From Strongyloides papillosus (lineage: Eukaryota > Nematoda > Chromadorea > Rhabditida > Strongyloididae), in assembly GCA_005656395.1 (NCBI GenBank), contig SRSI01000071.1, positions 186,001-250,000 on the forward strand: 64,000 bases of DNA, given 5' to 3'. The notes beneath the pieces are model-generated. The model saw only the letters and a program-made list of their open reading frames with translations, was not told the origin of the DNA and did not search any database. The translations under genes were made by a program, and so were the position numbers. This document shows, one piece after another, positions 27,991 through 40,283 of the stretch. How positions within the stretch are numbered: the first letter of the stretch is position 1; every line of letters begins with the position of its first letter.

Positions 27991-29216
27991 CTAAATATAC
28001 TTGGATTTCTTGCTTTGCATTTGGTATTTTAAACGAGTTAAATTTCCTATACTATTAGTTTCATTTTTGTTTGAAAATGAGTTGTATCTTTTCATTCTAC
28101 TAGCTCTATTCTCCATTATCTTATCAAGAGTTGAATTGGCATCTTTCATTCTACCATTAGATACATTTTTAGAAGCAATAACCTTATCCAAAATGGAAGA
28201 AACCCTTGATGGAGATAATATTGAAGTATTAGGAGTATTTTGTATTGTCTGATCATCATCATCTATACTAATTAAAGTTTCATAATTTATCTTGGAAAAT
28301 GAACCATTGGTGGTTGGTTCCGATTGCGAATATATTGGAGTTTCCTCAATTATATATATATCATCATCTATTTTGCTTGTATTTGGAAAGTTATTTTCAT
28401 CCAGGACAAAACTAGGAACATTAGAACTATTTTCTTCATGGGTAAGTTTCATTCTCAATTTATTAATCATTTCACTCTTTTCTTGGATTTCACTTTCAAG
28501 CTGTGCTTTCCTCCTAGTTAACTCATTATTCTCTCTTTGCTTCTTAATCAATACTTTTTTCATCCTCCTATTTTCTTTAACAGCAGCTTCCAGTAGTTTG
28601 GTTACATTTACAGAACCATCCTCATCTTTAACATACTCATCCAATAAAGATACATCAATGGAATCTCTTGATTCACTAACTATTTTGTAAAAATCAGACA
28701 CTTTTATCCTCCTAACCATTTTTTTACATTCATTTTTTAAATTTTGATAATCACTAGCTATATTTGATAAAATTTCATATTCTTTTTGTAGGTTTTCATA
28801 ACCGATTAATGATGTAGATTGAGTTTCAATAATACTCCTAGCCTCATCTAATTGATTATTTGCCCGTCTTAACTCATTTTTAGTCATCTCCAATTCATGG
28901 GTCATTTGAGTGATTTTGTTTTTATACTCACTATTAGTCGCCTTTTCTTCAACCATAGCTTGTGATGTTTCTCCAGTGAAACTAAAGAATAGTGTTGTCA
29001 ACTTCCCAGTTGTACATTTCTGACGACATATTGGGCAATTTCTTTGATGCTAAACAATAAAGAAATAGGTGATAAAATGATTTTTTATTTTATTTAACTT
29101 ACTTCTAACCATTTTTTTATGCATTCTTCATGAAATGTATGGCCACAAGGGCAGGTACTGACGGTACCACTCCAAAAGTCGTCTGTACAAATAGTGCAAT
29201 GAATTTTTAACGACAT
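27991..29216 (-). CDS. trul-1: TRAIP-type RING E3 ubiquitin ligase
   Basis: Two exons, 29216-29103 and 29049-27991, with a 53-base intron give 390 residues. An N-terminal RING finger uses C7, C10, C24, H26, H29, C32, C43 and C46 (HCTICTDDF; CPCGHTFHEEC; CPICRQKC). It is followed by TTLFFSF, as in TRAIP (HCGHTFH...LFFDL). A long coiled coil (about residues 55-245) follows, rich in Glu, Lys, Asn and Leu, and then a Ser/Asn/Thr-rich tail. RING at the extreme N terminus plus coiled coil is the TRAIP/NOPO/TRUL-1 layout. These nuclear ligases ubiquitylate the CMG replicative helicase at converged or stalled forks in mitosis. The C-terminal PIP-box seen in vertebrate TRAIP is not obvious here. The start is the ATG directly preceding the RING. 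The gene is head-to-head with the D2HGDH gene, 462 bases apart. The + strand frames within 28001-28690 are shadows. Confidence 0.85.
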
Positions 29217-29678
29217 TTTTGATTATACATACACAATAAAACAAATTAAATTAGAATTTCTGAAAGCATAGGTATTAAATGTTAATTTTGTCGTTGGAAA
29301 AACGTTCGTCAATAAGTATATAATAAGAATAGCGAAAAGCAAAATAATGGAAATAATTAAAAATATTACACTAGTATCCCTTTTATAATGATTTTCCCAT
29401 AACATCATGTAATTTTTTATTTTTTTCCCATCGATATAATGAAAAAAATCATTGTATAGAAAATAAAGCATTACATTTGGTAAGTTAATTAACAAATTTA
29501 TAATGTGATGTTTTTAGATGGATATTTAAATAGTAAAAATATGTAAATCAATCAATGGAAAATAATTATAAATTGTTAAGATTGGAATAAAACGGCATTT
29601 AGGATTATTTTTTTAAAAAACATGTCATGTAATAATAATTTTTAGCTCATTAAAGAAAAAGATTCTACTGATTGTAAT
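29217..29678. promoter_or_regulatory. Divergent promoter region of trul-1 and D2HGDH genes
   Basis: 462 bases separate two divergent start codons, so the promoters of both genes must lie here or overlap. Acceptor-like sites flank it: on the minus strand gctttcag ending at 29260, 44 bases before the trul-1 ATG; on the plus strand aatttttag ending at 29645, 33 bases before the D2HGDH ATG. Both fit spliced-leader sites. It also contains a 90-codon minus-strand open frame (29495-29223), discussed separately. Confidence 0.5.
29223..29495 (-). CDS. Possible small membrane protein or upstream ORF of trul-1
   Basis: A 90-codon open frame whose stop lies six bases before the trul-1 ATG, on the same strand. 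It has one strong hydrophobic segment (SVIFLIISIILLFAILIIYLL) between a charged N-terminal half (FHYIDGKKIKNYMMLWENHY) and a Thr/Asn/Phe tail. The length and the mix of Trp, His, Asp and Glu are better than chance ORFs nearby. It could be the first cistron of a two-gene operon or an upstream ORF. But the putative trul-1 acceptor (29260) lies inside it, and it overlaps the divergent promoter, so chance is not excluded. Confidence 0.25.
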   Translation of the reverse strand: MLINLPNVMLYFLYNDFFHYIDGKKIKNYMMLWENHYKRDTSVIFLIISIILLFAILIIYLLTNVFPTTKLTFNTYAFRNSNLICFIVYV

Positions 29679-31311
29679 ATGATGCTTAGAAATTCAGTAA
29701 AATCATTGTTACATTTAAGGAATTACCACACTGTATTGAAAAGAAAGGCATTTAAAGAGTTAACTAATAACGACATTAATAATTTTAGAAAAATCATTGG
29801 AGACAATTATGTTAAGGAGAAGGACATTGATAGTTATAATGAAGATTGGATGAAATGGTACAAAGGTATTTTTAAATATATTTAAAAAAAATTCTTTTTA
29901 TAATAATTTAGGAAAATCAAAGTGTGTTTTGTTACCTAAATGCATGGAAGAAATATCGGAGATAGTTAAATATTGCTATAAAGAAAATATAGCCATCGTT
30001 CCACAAAGTGGTAATACAGGACTTGTAGGTGGAAGTATACCAATGTTTGATGAAACTATATTATCACTTAGAAGATTAAGGAATAATTTTACTTTTGATC
30101 AAACATCAGGTATAGTCACATCTGTTAATTAATAAAGAAATAAAAAACATTTTTTACAGGTATTGTAGAGTGTGATGCAGGATTTATTCTCGAGGAGATA
30201 AATGACAAATTAAAAGAGCATGGATATATGATGCCAATTGATTTAGGGGCAAAAGGCTCGTGCTTTATCGGTGGTAATGTTGCAACATGTGCTGGTGGTA
30301 TACGTTTAATAAAATTTGGAAATATACACGCAAATATTCTTGGATTAGATGCTGTTATTGGTGATAAGAGTGGATCAATCTTAAGAATGGGTAGTTCATT
30401 GCGTAAAGATAATACTGATCTACATTTAACTCATTTATTTGTTGGATCTGAAGGACAATTAGGAATTATCGGAAATGTCAAAATACTTGCTGTACCATAT
30501 CCTAATGGTATCTCAACAGCTCTATTATCAGTCAATACATTTGATGAATGTAAAAAAGTTCTTCAATTAGCTAAAACACAATTAGGTGAAAATTTAACAA
30601 GTTTTGAGTTTTTAGACTCTGATACACTTCATTGTGTCAGTGAATTTTCAAAAATACCAATACCATTTAACAAAATCCCACAATTTGCTTTAGTTATTGA
30701 ATGTGCAAGCTCTGAGAAAGATACTTCTTCAAAAAAAATGGAGAATTTTCTATCAATGTGTTATGATAAAAACTTAGTTGATGATGGTATAATGACAAAT
30801 GGTTTTAATGAAGGAAGAGGTATATGGAATATACGTGAGGGTGCTCCTCTTTCTGTTACAAAGGAAGGGTATGTTTATAAATATGATATGTCACTACCAA
30901 TTGATTATTTTTATGAATTGAATAATACAATGAAAAAATATCTTAATGATGATAAAGAAAAATTAGGAATCTTAAGAATTTGCAGTTATGGACATTTAGG
31001 CGATGGAAATGTTCATTTTAATATAATATCAAAGCATTCTACATATGATATTTATAATCGGTAAGTATAATCTAATCATTCTTTTTTTCTTTATCTAATA
31101 TATTTTTAAAATAATTATTAGTGTGCACCCATATATATACAAATGGATTGTTGACCATAAAGGGAGTATCTCAGCAGAACACGGAATTGGACAATTAAAG
31201 CAAAAATACATGTCAATTGGTAAAGATTCAACACAAATGTCTATTAGTAGATCAATAAAAAATTTATTTGATCCAAAAGGAATACTCAATCCATATAAAT
31301 TTGTTAATTAG
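29679..31311 (+). CDS. dhgd-1: D-2-hydroxyglutarate dehydrogenase, mitochondrial
   Basis: Exons 29679-29865, 29912-30109, 30160-31060 and 31122-31311 give 491 residues. The N terminus ([17 protein letters not shown]) is basic and hydroxylated, as in mitochondrial targeting peptides; the second Met (29682) could be the real start. The FAD-binding PCMH domain shows [17 protein letters not shown] and [12 protein letters not shown] (about 93-104), where the family usually has [12 protein letters not shown]. The C-terminal FAD-oxidase domain has [11 protein letters not shown] (about 407-417, metal ligands) and EHGIGQLK (about 448). The enzyme oxidises D-2-hydroxyglutarate to 2-oxoglutarate with FAD in the mitochondrial matrix, passing electrons to ETF. 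In worms it is dhgd-1, linked to the propionate shunt. D-lactate dehydrogenase is the nearest alternative, but the closest resemblance is to D2HGDH. Confidence 0.9.
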
Positions 31312-32375
31312 TTATTAACGTATTATTTTTAATGATATATCTTTAGAAGAAATATAATTTTCTTAATATACATTTTTTATAGTATACTATAAAAATGTAT
31401 ACAATAAAAATGCAAAATTGATATAATTTTTACACTATTTAAATTATAAATTCCACATTTTTTATCATTATCATTTCTTCGTTCTTTTGATATGTGTATC
31501 CTCTATATTAATATATATTTAAATTATAGATATTATGAAACAAATTAATTAATTTTAATATATTAATTCCTAATTTATCCTTTTATTTTCGTTTAACATT
31601 ACTTTTGTTTTTATTTCCACATTTAGAAAAGTAAGTTTAATATCATTGCTACTTGAACTAATAAATCTAATGTTGGTAAAAAATATTAGAGCAAATGACA
31701 TTTACATTATTTCTCTACAAATTTTTCTATTCAATAAAAAAATACTTATTAAATAAATAACCTTTCGAAAAAATTTTATTTAAAATAATATTTTGAATTT
31801 TAATTCTTCTTATATTCGTTACAACAAAAAAAGGTTTATAAAATTTAATGTGCGACCCTTTTTTTCTTTTATTAATAATTATCATAATGTCTGTTTAGTA
31901 GTAAAAGAATACTTTATTGTGAGATAATTTATAAAAAATATAATATTTTTGTGTAGAATAAACAAAACATTTTTATATAATATATTATTTAATGTTGCAT
32001 ATAACTATTAAAAAGATAAAATACTTTAATTATAATAGTAATAAATTTATATTTACAAAACGATGATTTTAGAACGTAAATACAATTCACTTTGTCACTC
32101 ACTATCATTATTTATAATATTTCTGTGCACCTATTATTTACTCTATAAAATATCACTTATATGTTAAAAAGTAGAAGATTTTAATGTCGATTAAGCTATC
32201 TAAACACGTGTAATATCAATAGAAATTATTTTATCATAACTTTTTTTTCCCTTGCAATTTTCTCTCCTCCTCTTTAATTTTAATTATATTATGATTTCTG
32301 TAATAATTTAACTCATCAATGTGTTTCAAAGATATAACAAATTAAGGTTTAATACTTTTTTTGAATTTTAGCAAA
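31312..32375. other. Intergenic region, no gene seen
   Basis: AT-rich DNA between the D2HGDH and GalNAc-transferase genes. It ends with the acceptor-like ttgaattttag (32361-32371), four bases before the next start codon, consistent with spliced-leader addition. Confidence 0.5.
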
Positions 32376-34317
32376 ATGTCAAAATTTGTTAGATATGTAC
32401 CCAAAAAAAAATTACTTTCATTTTTCATATATGGGATAATTTTTGTGACATTACTATTAATTGGATACAAAGTAACACATACAAATATTGATAATTTGGA
32501 TGTAATAACAAGAACAGATTTGAAATTGATGGCAAAATATATCAGAAATGAAGCATTAGCAGGGAGAGGTAAATTCTAAAATAATATAATAATTAACTTT
32601 ATCTCTTTATATTTTAGGAATTGGAGAAAATCCTTTTAAAGAATATATCGGCTTACCAAAAATAGACTGGCATGATTATAAACAAATGGAAGAAGATATG
32701 AAACGTGAGGGAAACGGTGAACAAGGTAAAGCATATGTTATATCAAATGAAACACCAGATAACAAAAAACTTCAAGATCAACTTTATCGTGCCAATGGTT
32801 ACAATGCATACATTAGTGATATGATATCAGTTAATAGATCAGTAAAAGATATCAGGCACCCGAAATGTAAAGAAATGAAATATATATCAAAGTTACCTAC
32901 AGTAACTGTAATTTTTCCGTTCTTTAATGAACATAAATCTGTTATTTTAAGGAGTATCTATTCAATTTTAAATAGATCACCTTCAAATACAGTTGTTCAA
33001 ATAATTCTTGTAAATGATGGTAGTACAAAAGAAGAATTAAATGAACCATTTAATGAAGATTTAAAAAGACTGGGTTTATCTGATATTGTTGAAATGATTA
33101 TAAACAAGTAAGTACATATAATTATATTAATAATACTTTTTTAAAGAAAAAGAGAAGGTTTAATAAGAGCAAGACAAGTAGGTGCATATAGAGCATTTGG
33201 TGAGATATTAGTTTTTTTGGATGCCCATAGTGAAGCTAATTATAATTGGTTACCACCATTAGTTGAACCAATAATTTTAAATTACAAAACAGTTGTCTGT
33301 CCATTTGTCGATGTTATAAGTTGTGACACATTTGAATATCGTGCACAGGATGAAGGTGGAAGAGGATCATTTGATTGGAGTTTTAATTATAAAAGATTAC
33401 CACTTAGAAAAAGTGATGTGGAAAATCCGACAAAACCATTTTACTCTCCCGTCATGGCTGGTGGTTATTTTGCTATTAGTGCTAAATGGTTTTGGGAGTT
33501 AGGTGGATATGATGATGGGCTATATATTTGGGGAGGTGAACAATATGAGTTAAGTTTCAAAGTATGGCAATGTCATGGAAGTTTAGTTGATGCTCCATGT
33601 TCGAGAATAGCGCATATTTATCGTTGTAAATATGTACCATTTCCAAATCCTGGCATAGGTGATTTTATATCAAAAAATTATAAAAGAGTTGCTGTTGTAT
33701 GGATGGATGAGTATGCAAAACATTTATATGATAGAAGGCCAGCAGTTAAAACAATTGATCCCGGTGATCTTACAAAGCAAAAAGAAATTAGAACGAGACA
33801 TAAATGTAAATCATTTGATTGGTTTATGAAGAATGTTGCATATGATCAAGATAAATATTATCCAGCTGTTGAACCAGAAGATACAGCAAATGGTACGATT
33901 AAGAATCTTGGTTTACAATTATGTATGGATGCAACAAATTTAGTGGGATATGATCAATTACGTGTAGCTAAGTGTGGTGGTGTTGTACAATATTTTAGTC
34001 TTTATTATGCAAACGCTATTCGACTCATAGGTGGTCAAGATTGTTTAGATGCTTCATCATCTAAAGATGGTACACCAGTTATATTATATTCATGTCATGG
34101 TCAGGGTGGAAATCAAAGATTTCATTATGATTTACAGACAAAACAAATTATACATAAAATATCAGGAAACTGTCTTGAAGCATCTGCTGATAAAAATGGT
34201 GGTGGCAATGTTTTTACAAGTACATGTAAAAGAGATAAAATGACTCAAAAATGGAAATTTACATATGTGAATAGAAAATTAGTGGAGGAACGAAAGAAGC
34301 TACCAGATAGAGAATAA
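32376..34317 (+). CDS. Polypeptide GalNAc-transferase (GT27), GALNT10-like
   Basis: Exons 32376-32568, 32618-33107 and 33147-34317 give 617 residues. It is a type II Golgi membrane protein: short basic cytosolic start ([12 protein letters not shown]), transmembrane helix at about 13-31, and a stem. The GT27 catalytic domain starts with [20 protein letters not shown] and has VNDGST, the DxH motif (LDAHSE, about 253-255), [21 protein letters not shown] and [15 protein letters not shown] (about 356-370). A C-terminal ricin-type lectin domain (about 485-605) follows, with LCMDA, GNQRF and a final TQKWKF. It transfers GalNAc from UDP-GalNAc to Ser/Thr, starting mucin-type O-glycans. [21 protein letters not shown] and KREGLIR resemble the GALNT10/GALNT7 subfamily, which prefers already glycosylated peptides. 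In worms these are gly genes; I do not assign which one. The start ATG follows a trans-splice-like acceptor. Confidence 0.93.
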
Positions 34318-37300
34318 AAGTGCCTTGTTTTTATAGTATTCTAACTTTGTATATAATATAAGTAATATTATAAGTATTTATTAAAATAAAAAATTTAATA
34401 TTGAATAAATGAGTGATATTATTAAAGTTTTTTTTAGAAGATAGAGCAATTATATGATTTTTTTCCATTAATCACACCTAAAGCTTATTAATTTAAATTT
34501 TAATTAAAAACTATTTATAATTGATTTTTTGATTAAAAATTTTTTAAATTTTCGTCCTAAACGATGATATCATTTAAAATTTATATTGTTTCTGTATAAA
34601 AAAAAGAATGTATCTACAAAGGGTTGAAATATTTAATTATTTATGTTGTTTTTTATATCAATTATCTATGAAAATGTTTACAAAAAAAGTACATAATTTT
34701 AAATTATTTTAAAAGTTATCATAAGATATACCAAAAATTGATCTTTTACATTATATTACATGTTTGTTTCATCACAATATAACATATTTTTAAATTTTGC
34801 TATAGTTAAAAGAGTGATACAGTTTTTGTAAATATAAAATGTCAAAAAAAGCCTTTCCATTTTTAAAATATATATTAAATAAACTATGAATTAAATATAA
34901 TAAAAGTTTTACCATTAAAATATATTCATTATATTATAATAATATATAAATAAAAATTATATTTTAGTATTATACTAAATTTAAGTCTTATATATGTAAA
35001 TATTTGAAATAAATTAAAATTTTCATAAGTGAAACATATTTTAATACACAGGATAAAAATATTTAATCTTTCTTTTTAAAGAATTACAATTTTAGAAAAT
35101 TATTTTCTACGAGAAAAAAAAAGATTATAAAGCGATTATTTTTTAAAATTTATTATTATATTAAATCATAACATATTTACGAATATATATGTGCTTACAA
35201 CTATTATAGATCAAGAGTTGTTAGAGTTGAAAAAATCATTTACTCTAAATAACTTTTACTATATAGTTTTTAATATTGAAGATATAATTTATTTTTTATG
35301 TCAAAAATAATATATCAGTTTGCGATAGTAATTGATACCATACTATTATTGTAATCATTCATTGCTGGATATTTATCATTGTAATTGTTATGAAAACAAA
35401 AATAACCAAAATGAATCACCAGTAAGAATTGACATTTTCTTTTAAAATTCCCAATATGGTATGACTTTTATTTGCCATTTTTTATTTAATTTTTATGATA
35501 AGGTGTATCTAGTGAATATATAAAAATCTCGAAAGTTTATCAACTCTATCAGTCATTATATTATTTTTTAATTTCAATTGACGCATTTCTAACCATAAAT
35601 AAAGAATTTAAATAAAAGGATGCTTAATTTCTTTCATAAAGTTTTATTTTGTTTTATTTAAATATACATCTATAAAATAATCGTTTCTTTTTAGATTAAA
35701 TTTTTTAAATTATATTTACAATATATAAATTTTCCGTAGAAATAATTTTTTTGTAATATGCGAATAAGTTAAAATTGTTAAGCAAATAGTGCAATTATTC
35801 ATTTGACATTAGGAAGTAAAAAATGTCTTTTTCTGTTATCAGATAAATTATTGTAGAGGTAAAAATTACTACTTATCATTTTCATTTTCCTCACTAAAAT
35901 ATTAAAATGTTTATTTATAAACAAAAAGTTTAGCATTATATTTTAATGAAAAGAAAATATTGATGTTGCTTTTTGATTTTTATTAATTATGGTGAATGTT
36001 TCGAAATTATAAATATTAATTTTCTATGAATATTTACGATTTATTTATTTTATCATATATAATATAATAATGTGTATTTATGGTTAATCATTTGGTATTT
36101 GTAGATAAAATGTACTTAAAAATATTTTATCATACTAATATGTCATTGTCCTATCATTGAAGTTCTTTTTAGCAATTGTTAATAATATCTACGTATAATA
36201 TGTATGAATATTATTTTATAAGATAGTAATTATTTTTTTATATACATAATGGGTTATAAATTCTGTCAAAATAATAAACATGAAAATTTTTATATTTTTA
36301 ATTTTTTTTTAAATTTTATAAAATTAAAACCAGATATCAGTAGTAAAATTCGATTACTCCCATTTTTATATCTACTAATTATATTTTTTATAGCTTAATG
36401 TCTTTAAAAATAAGGCAATAAATTAAATGAATTTTGTATTCTTTTAATGAATATAAACATTAAAATTTATATATAAAATTTTACTTCATTCTTACAGATG
36501 TTCTAAGTTATTTTTATTACAAGACAAATATATGATACATCAATCTTCATAATATCTCTCAATAAAATAATAATTCCTTTTTTTACATTTTTAATATTAA
36601 TAATTCTTAATATATTATTTTCACTTAGTCATTTATAATTTTTTTTCAAAATAGTATATTTTATTAACAAGCAGTTTTTATATTAATATTTTCAAATATA
36701 ACAAAGATAAATGACAGATTTTGGTTATAATCATAAAATATATTATTTTTTTATTACTATTTATAGAAATTATGATATATATCATTATTAGCTTTAATAT
36801 TGTAAAGAATGTTATTTTTTAAATATTAAAATTTTTGAAATTTTTATTTTATCTAAGACATATTTGTATATTTATAAATATTTTCTAAAATAAACTACTA
36901 AGTGTTTATTCAACTATCTGATACCTAACAATTGTTTAATTTTTAGAAATTATTGTTTCAAATTTTAACCCTTCTGTTATACACAATTCTTTAACACTAT
37001 TCTTATGGTAATATATTAAGTTTCTTTTATGTAAAATTTCTTAATATATTGGTATTATTAGATTTTAAGTTTATTGAAAATGAAGTAATTGATAACTATT
37101 GTTTTTGAGAATTATTATTTGTTCTACTAAAATGCATATATATTACATATACTTTTTTTATTATAAAAATGTTAAAAATAAGATAGATAATTGTAATGTT
37201 AATTTTAAAATATTTTATTTTAACGACATCTATAACAAAAAGAAATAAAAAAAGTTTTTAATTAAACCATTAATGATAACCTATCACGATTCAATATTAA

Positions 37301-38715
37301 ATGAATGAGTAAATAAATTCCGATGATGATATAGTGTGATATTGATAACTATTTATTCTGATTATGATTAAGGGATACTTATTATACATATTATTTTATT
37401 GCTATTTATTTACATAGCTTATATTCATAGCATTTTTATCACATAACCTTCTTATCCTGTTCTTGAATACATGGCACTCAAATAAATCCATGTTTTTAGT
37501 TTATTATTCCCTTTTAAACAATTTTCTATTTATTACATTTTTATCACTATATTTTTAAACGATATGTTTGAAATTATTAGAATATTAACAATTTATTGTA
37601 CTAGTATAAGTGTGAATGAAAGTTTTTATTTATATTAATTACAATATTACTCTATACCTTAACATATCATTATCATGATTGTTTATGTGTAACACAAATA
37701 TATAGTGAAATGATATCGCATTTGTTTAATAATCAAAATAACTGTTACTATATTCATCAAAATTTATTTCTTCAAATTATTTTTTGAATACAACACTGAA
37801 AAAAGAAGACACAAATATGAAGAAAATGCAGTAATTTTTTTAAACCTAAAAATTTTAAATTTTCTTAATTTGTAACTACTTTTATTGCAATTATTTAATA
37901 TATAAGAATTAAGGGAATAGTTAAAAAATTATTGAAATAGCTTGCTATTCTTCTATAATATTATTTTTATTTTGAAGCTTAAGTTGTTTCATATATATAT
38001 TCAAAAAGACAAGATTAGAAGTTAATTTTTAGTAAAATTGCGGACGCTTTTATAAAGAGTATTTTAAACATATCATAGTAGCCTTTTTGATACGTTTTAA
38101 TAGTTTTAATTATTCTAGCTTATATTTGTTATGAATTTTTTAAATTTTTAAACTTATTGCTGTTAGTGGAATGTTTAAAAGAATGATCTTCGTTAAAACG
38201 TTTACAACTTTACACGAAATTGACTTTTAATAATATTCTTTACAATATTTTACTAAAAAACATGTTAAATTCTAATATGAACATAATAACAATAAATCAT
38301 TAAAAAATTTTAACATTAAAGATTTTGCAGTACTCGAAAATGTCAAATATATATTTTAGTAAAAAAAGGCAAAATTTATGTTATTGTTGAATATAGAATA
38401 TATTCATATTTCATATAAATCATTTATTATATTAAACTATAGTCTAATTAATAAATTGAATTCAATCTTATTTAGTGTTTATTTCGCTTTACTGTCACTA
38501 TGTGACAACAGTTACAAACTTATATTTTGAGTCATTTATAATATTTTTTTGTGCTAAATATTTAAAAATGTGTATAAAACTTAATTTTTTAAATGAGTGT
38601 AATATTTTTTTGATATTAAGGTTTGATTTGCATGACTTTCCCAATTTTTTTTCGTTATTTCAATCATTATTTTTTAATTATTATGAAAGAAAATAATATA
38701 AATTTATAGAAAAAT
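34318..38715. other. Long intergenic region, no gene recognised
   Basis: About 4.4 kb of very AT-rich DNA with many T- and A-runs. Open frames are short; the largest (38475-38696, +) is Phe/Leu/Cys-rich without motifs. No RNA gene, repeat family or mobile element was recognised. The right end (aatttatag, ending 38709, seven bases before the next ATG) may be a spliced-leader acceptor. Confidence 0.45.
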
Positions 38716-39680
38716 ATGTCGTTAAAAATAAGCAAGTTAATATTTAAAAGAAGTCTGAAATTTGCCATATTTCTATTTTTACTATTTGGGTTTTGTATTC
38801 TTATGTTGATTCAATTTGCTGATAATAGGTAATTTATTTAATCATAAATTAATAACTATTTAATTTTTTTAGAATACCAGTGTCTATAGGACCTAAAAGA
38901 ATATATACAAAAGAAAATATAGCACCAAGTACGCAAATTATAATAATTACACCAACATATAAAAGATATACAAGGATAGCAGATATTACACGAATGTCAA
39001 ACACATTAAGATTAATACCAAACGTTTATTGGATACTGATAGAAGATGGTGATGAAAAAAGTAAACTATTGAATCGTCTTCTGGAACGTAGTCAAATACC
39101 TTACAGTTACTTAGTTCATAAAACAGCACCAGGGTATCCAAAAAGAGGATGGTATCAAAGAGATATGGCATTAACATTTTTAAGAAAAAATCATGAACTA
39201 ATAACTAATGGTTACACACATTCAGTGGTCTTTTTTGGTGATGATGATAATTCATATGATACAAGACTTTTTACTGATTATATATCAAATGTCAAAGATG
39301 TCGGAATATGGGCTGTTGGTCATGTTGGAGGAGCAGTTTTTGAAAGTCCCAAAGTTGAGAATAATAAAGTCATTGGTTGGCATGTACGGTGGAATCCGAA
39401 AAGAAAATTTGCCACAGACATGGCAGGATTTGCTATTTCATTGAAACGTTTCATAGATTATCCTGAAGCATTATTTGGTAAAAGCTGCAAACGAGGTGGA
39501 GGTGCACCAGAACCTTGTTTACTTGAAGACCTTGGTGTTACACCAGAACAATTGGAACCATTTGGTTTTAACAATCCACCAGGTGTTAGTAGGGAAATTT
39601 TAGTTTACCATACAAAGACAACAAAACCAAAAGGTTTTCCTAAACAGGATTTATACGGATATGATATTGAATTAATGTAA
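38716..39680 (+). CDS. Beta-1,3-glucuronyltransferase, GT43 (sqv-8/glct-like)
   Basis: Exons 38716-38828 and 38873-39680 with a 44-base intron give 306 residues. It is a type II membrane protein: basic start, transmembrane helix at about 15-34 (FAIFLFLLFGFCILMLIQF), almost no stem, then the GT43 domain. Landmarks are TPTYKRYTRIADI, WILIEDGDEKS, RGWYQRDMAL, the DDD metal/UDP site (FFGDDDNSYD, Asp 161-163), VGHVGGAVFESP, GWHVRWNPKR, DMAGFAISL and VYHTKTTKPK. The family moves glucuronic acid from UDP-GlcA to galactose in the Golgi. GlcAT-I (B3GAT3, worm SQV-8) completes the glycosaminoglycan linker; worm GLCT paralogues have other targets. The segment CKRGGGAPEPCLLEDLG makes a GLCT-type paralogue possible, so I leave the choice open. 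The length is normal for the family. Confidence 0.92.
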
Positions 39681-40283
39681 AATTTTTTCATTATTTTTTT
39701 TTATTGTTGGAGCATATAGTATATTTAACTTATTTCGAATATGTAACTATTTTTACTAGTTATAATGAATAATATTTAATTTAATTAAATACATTTATTA
39801 AAATTGTAGAATCGTAATTTAAAAAATTTCATGCTATTACTATTAAATAAAATGTTCTACGTGTGAGTATTATTAAATACTAAAGAATAACATACTTATT
39901 TTGTTTTCTCTTTGTTCTTTCCAATATATGTATATTGTTACAATTGATGTAAGGAAAGAAAATGATAATTGAATATTGACTTTGAGAAGTTTTACAACGA
40001 AAATATAGAATTACATTGGAACATCATAACTACTACCCGTTGGTAGTGATAAGCATTTTATGATTGATACTTCTTGTCTAAAAGTAACTGTTATTTGTAC
40101 TCTACACTTTTATAGGTTAAATTTCATATAGTAAAAGAATACTATACCCATTAAAGTTCCATTTAAAAAAGTTTACTTTTTTTTTCTTGTTTTTTTTAAA
40201 TATAATAAATTTATTGCGTAATTAATGTTTATTTTTTTCTAGTTGTTTTATTTTCATTGTCATTACAAATATAAAGAGAGAAA
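39681..40283. other. Intergenic region, no gene seen
   Basis: AT-rich 3' flank of the glucuronyltransferase gene and upstream DNA of the F-box gene. A run ending atttttttctag (40242) lies 41 bases before the next ATG and could be a spliced-leader acceptor. Confidence 0.45.

Noticed and set aside
28001..28690. Several hydrophobic + strand frames
   Set aside because: Shadows of the trul-1 coiled-coil coding sequence on the other strand.
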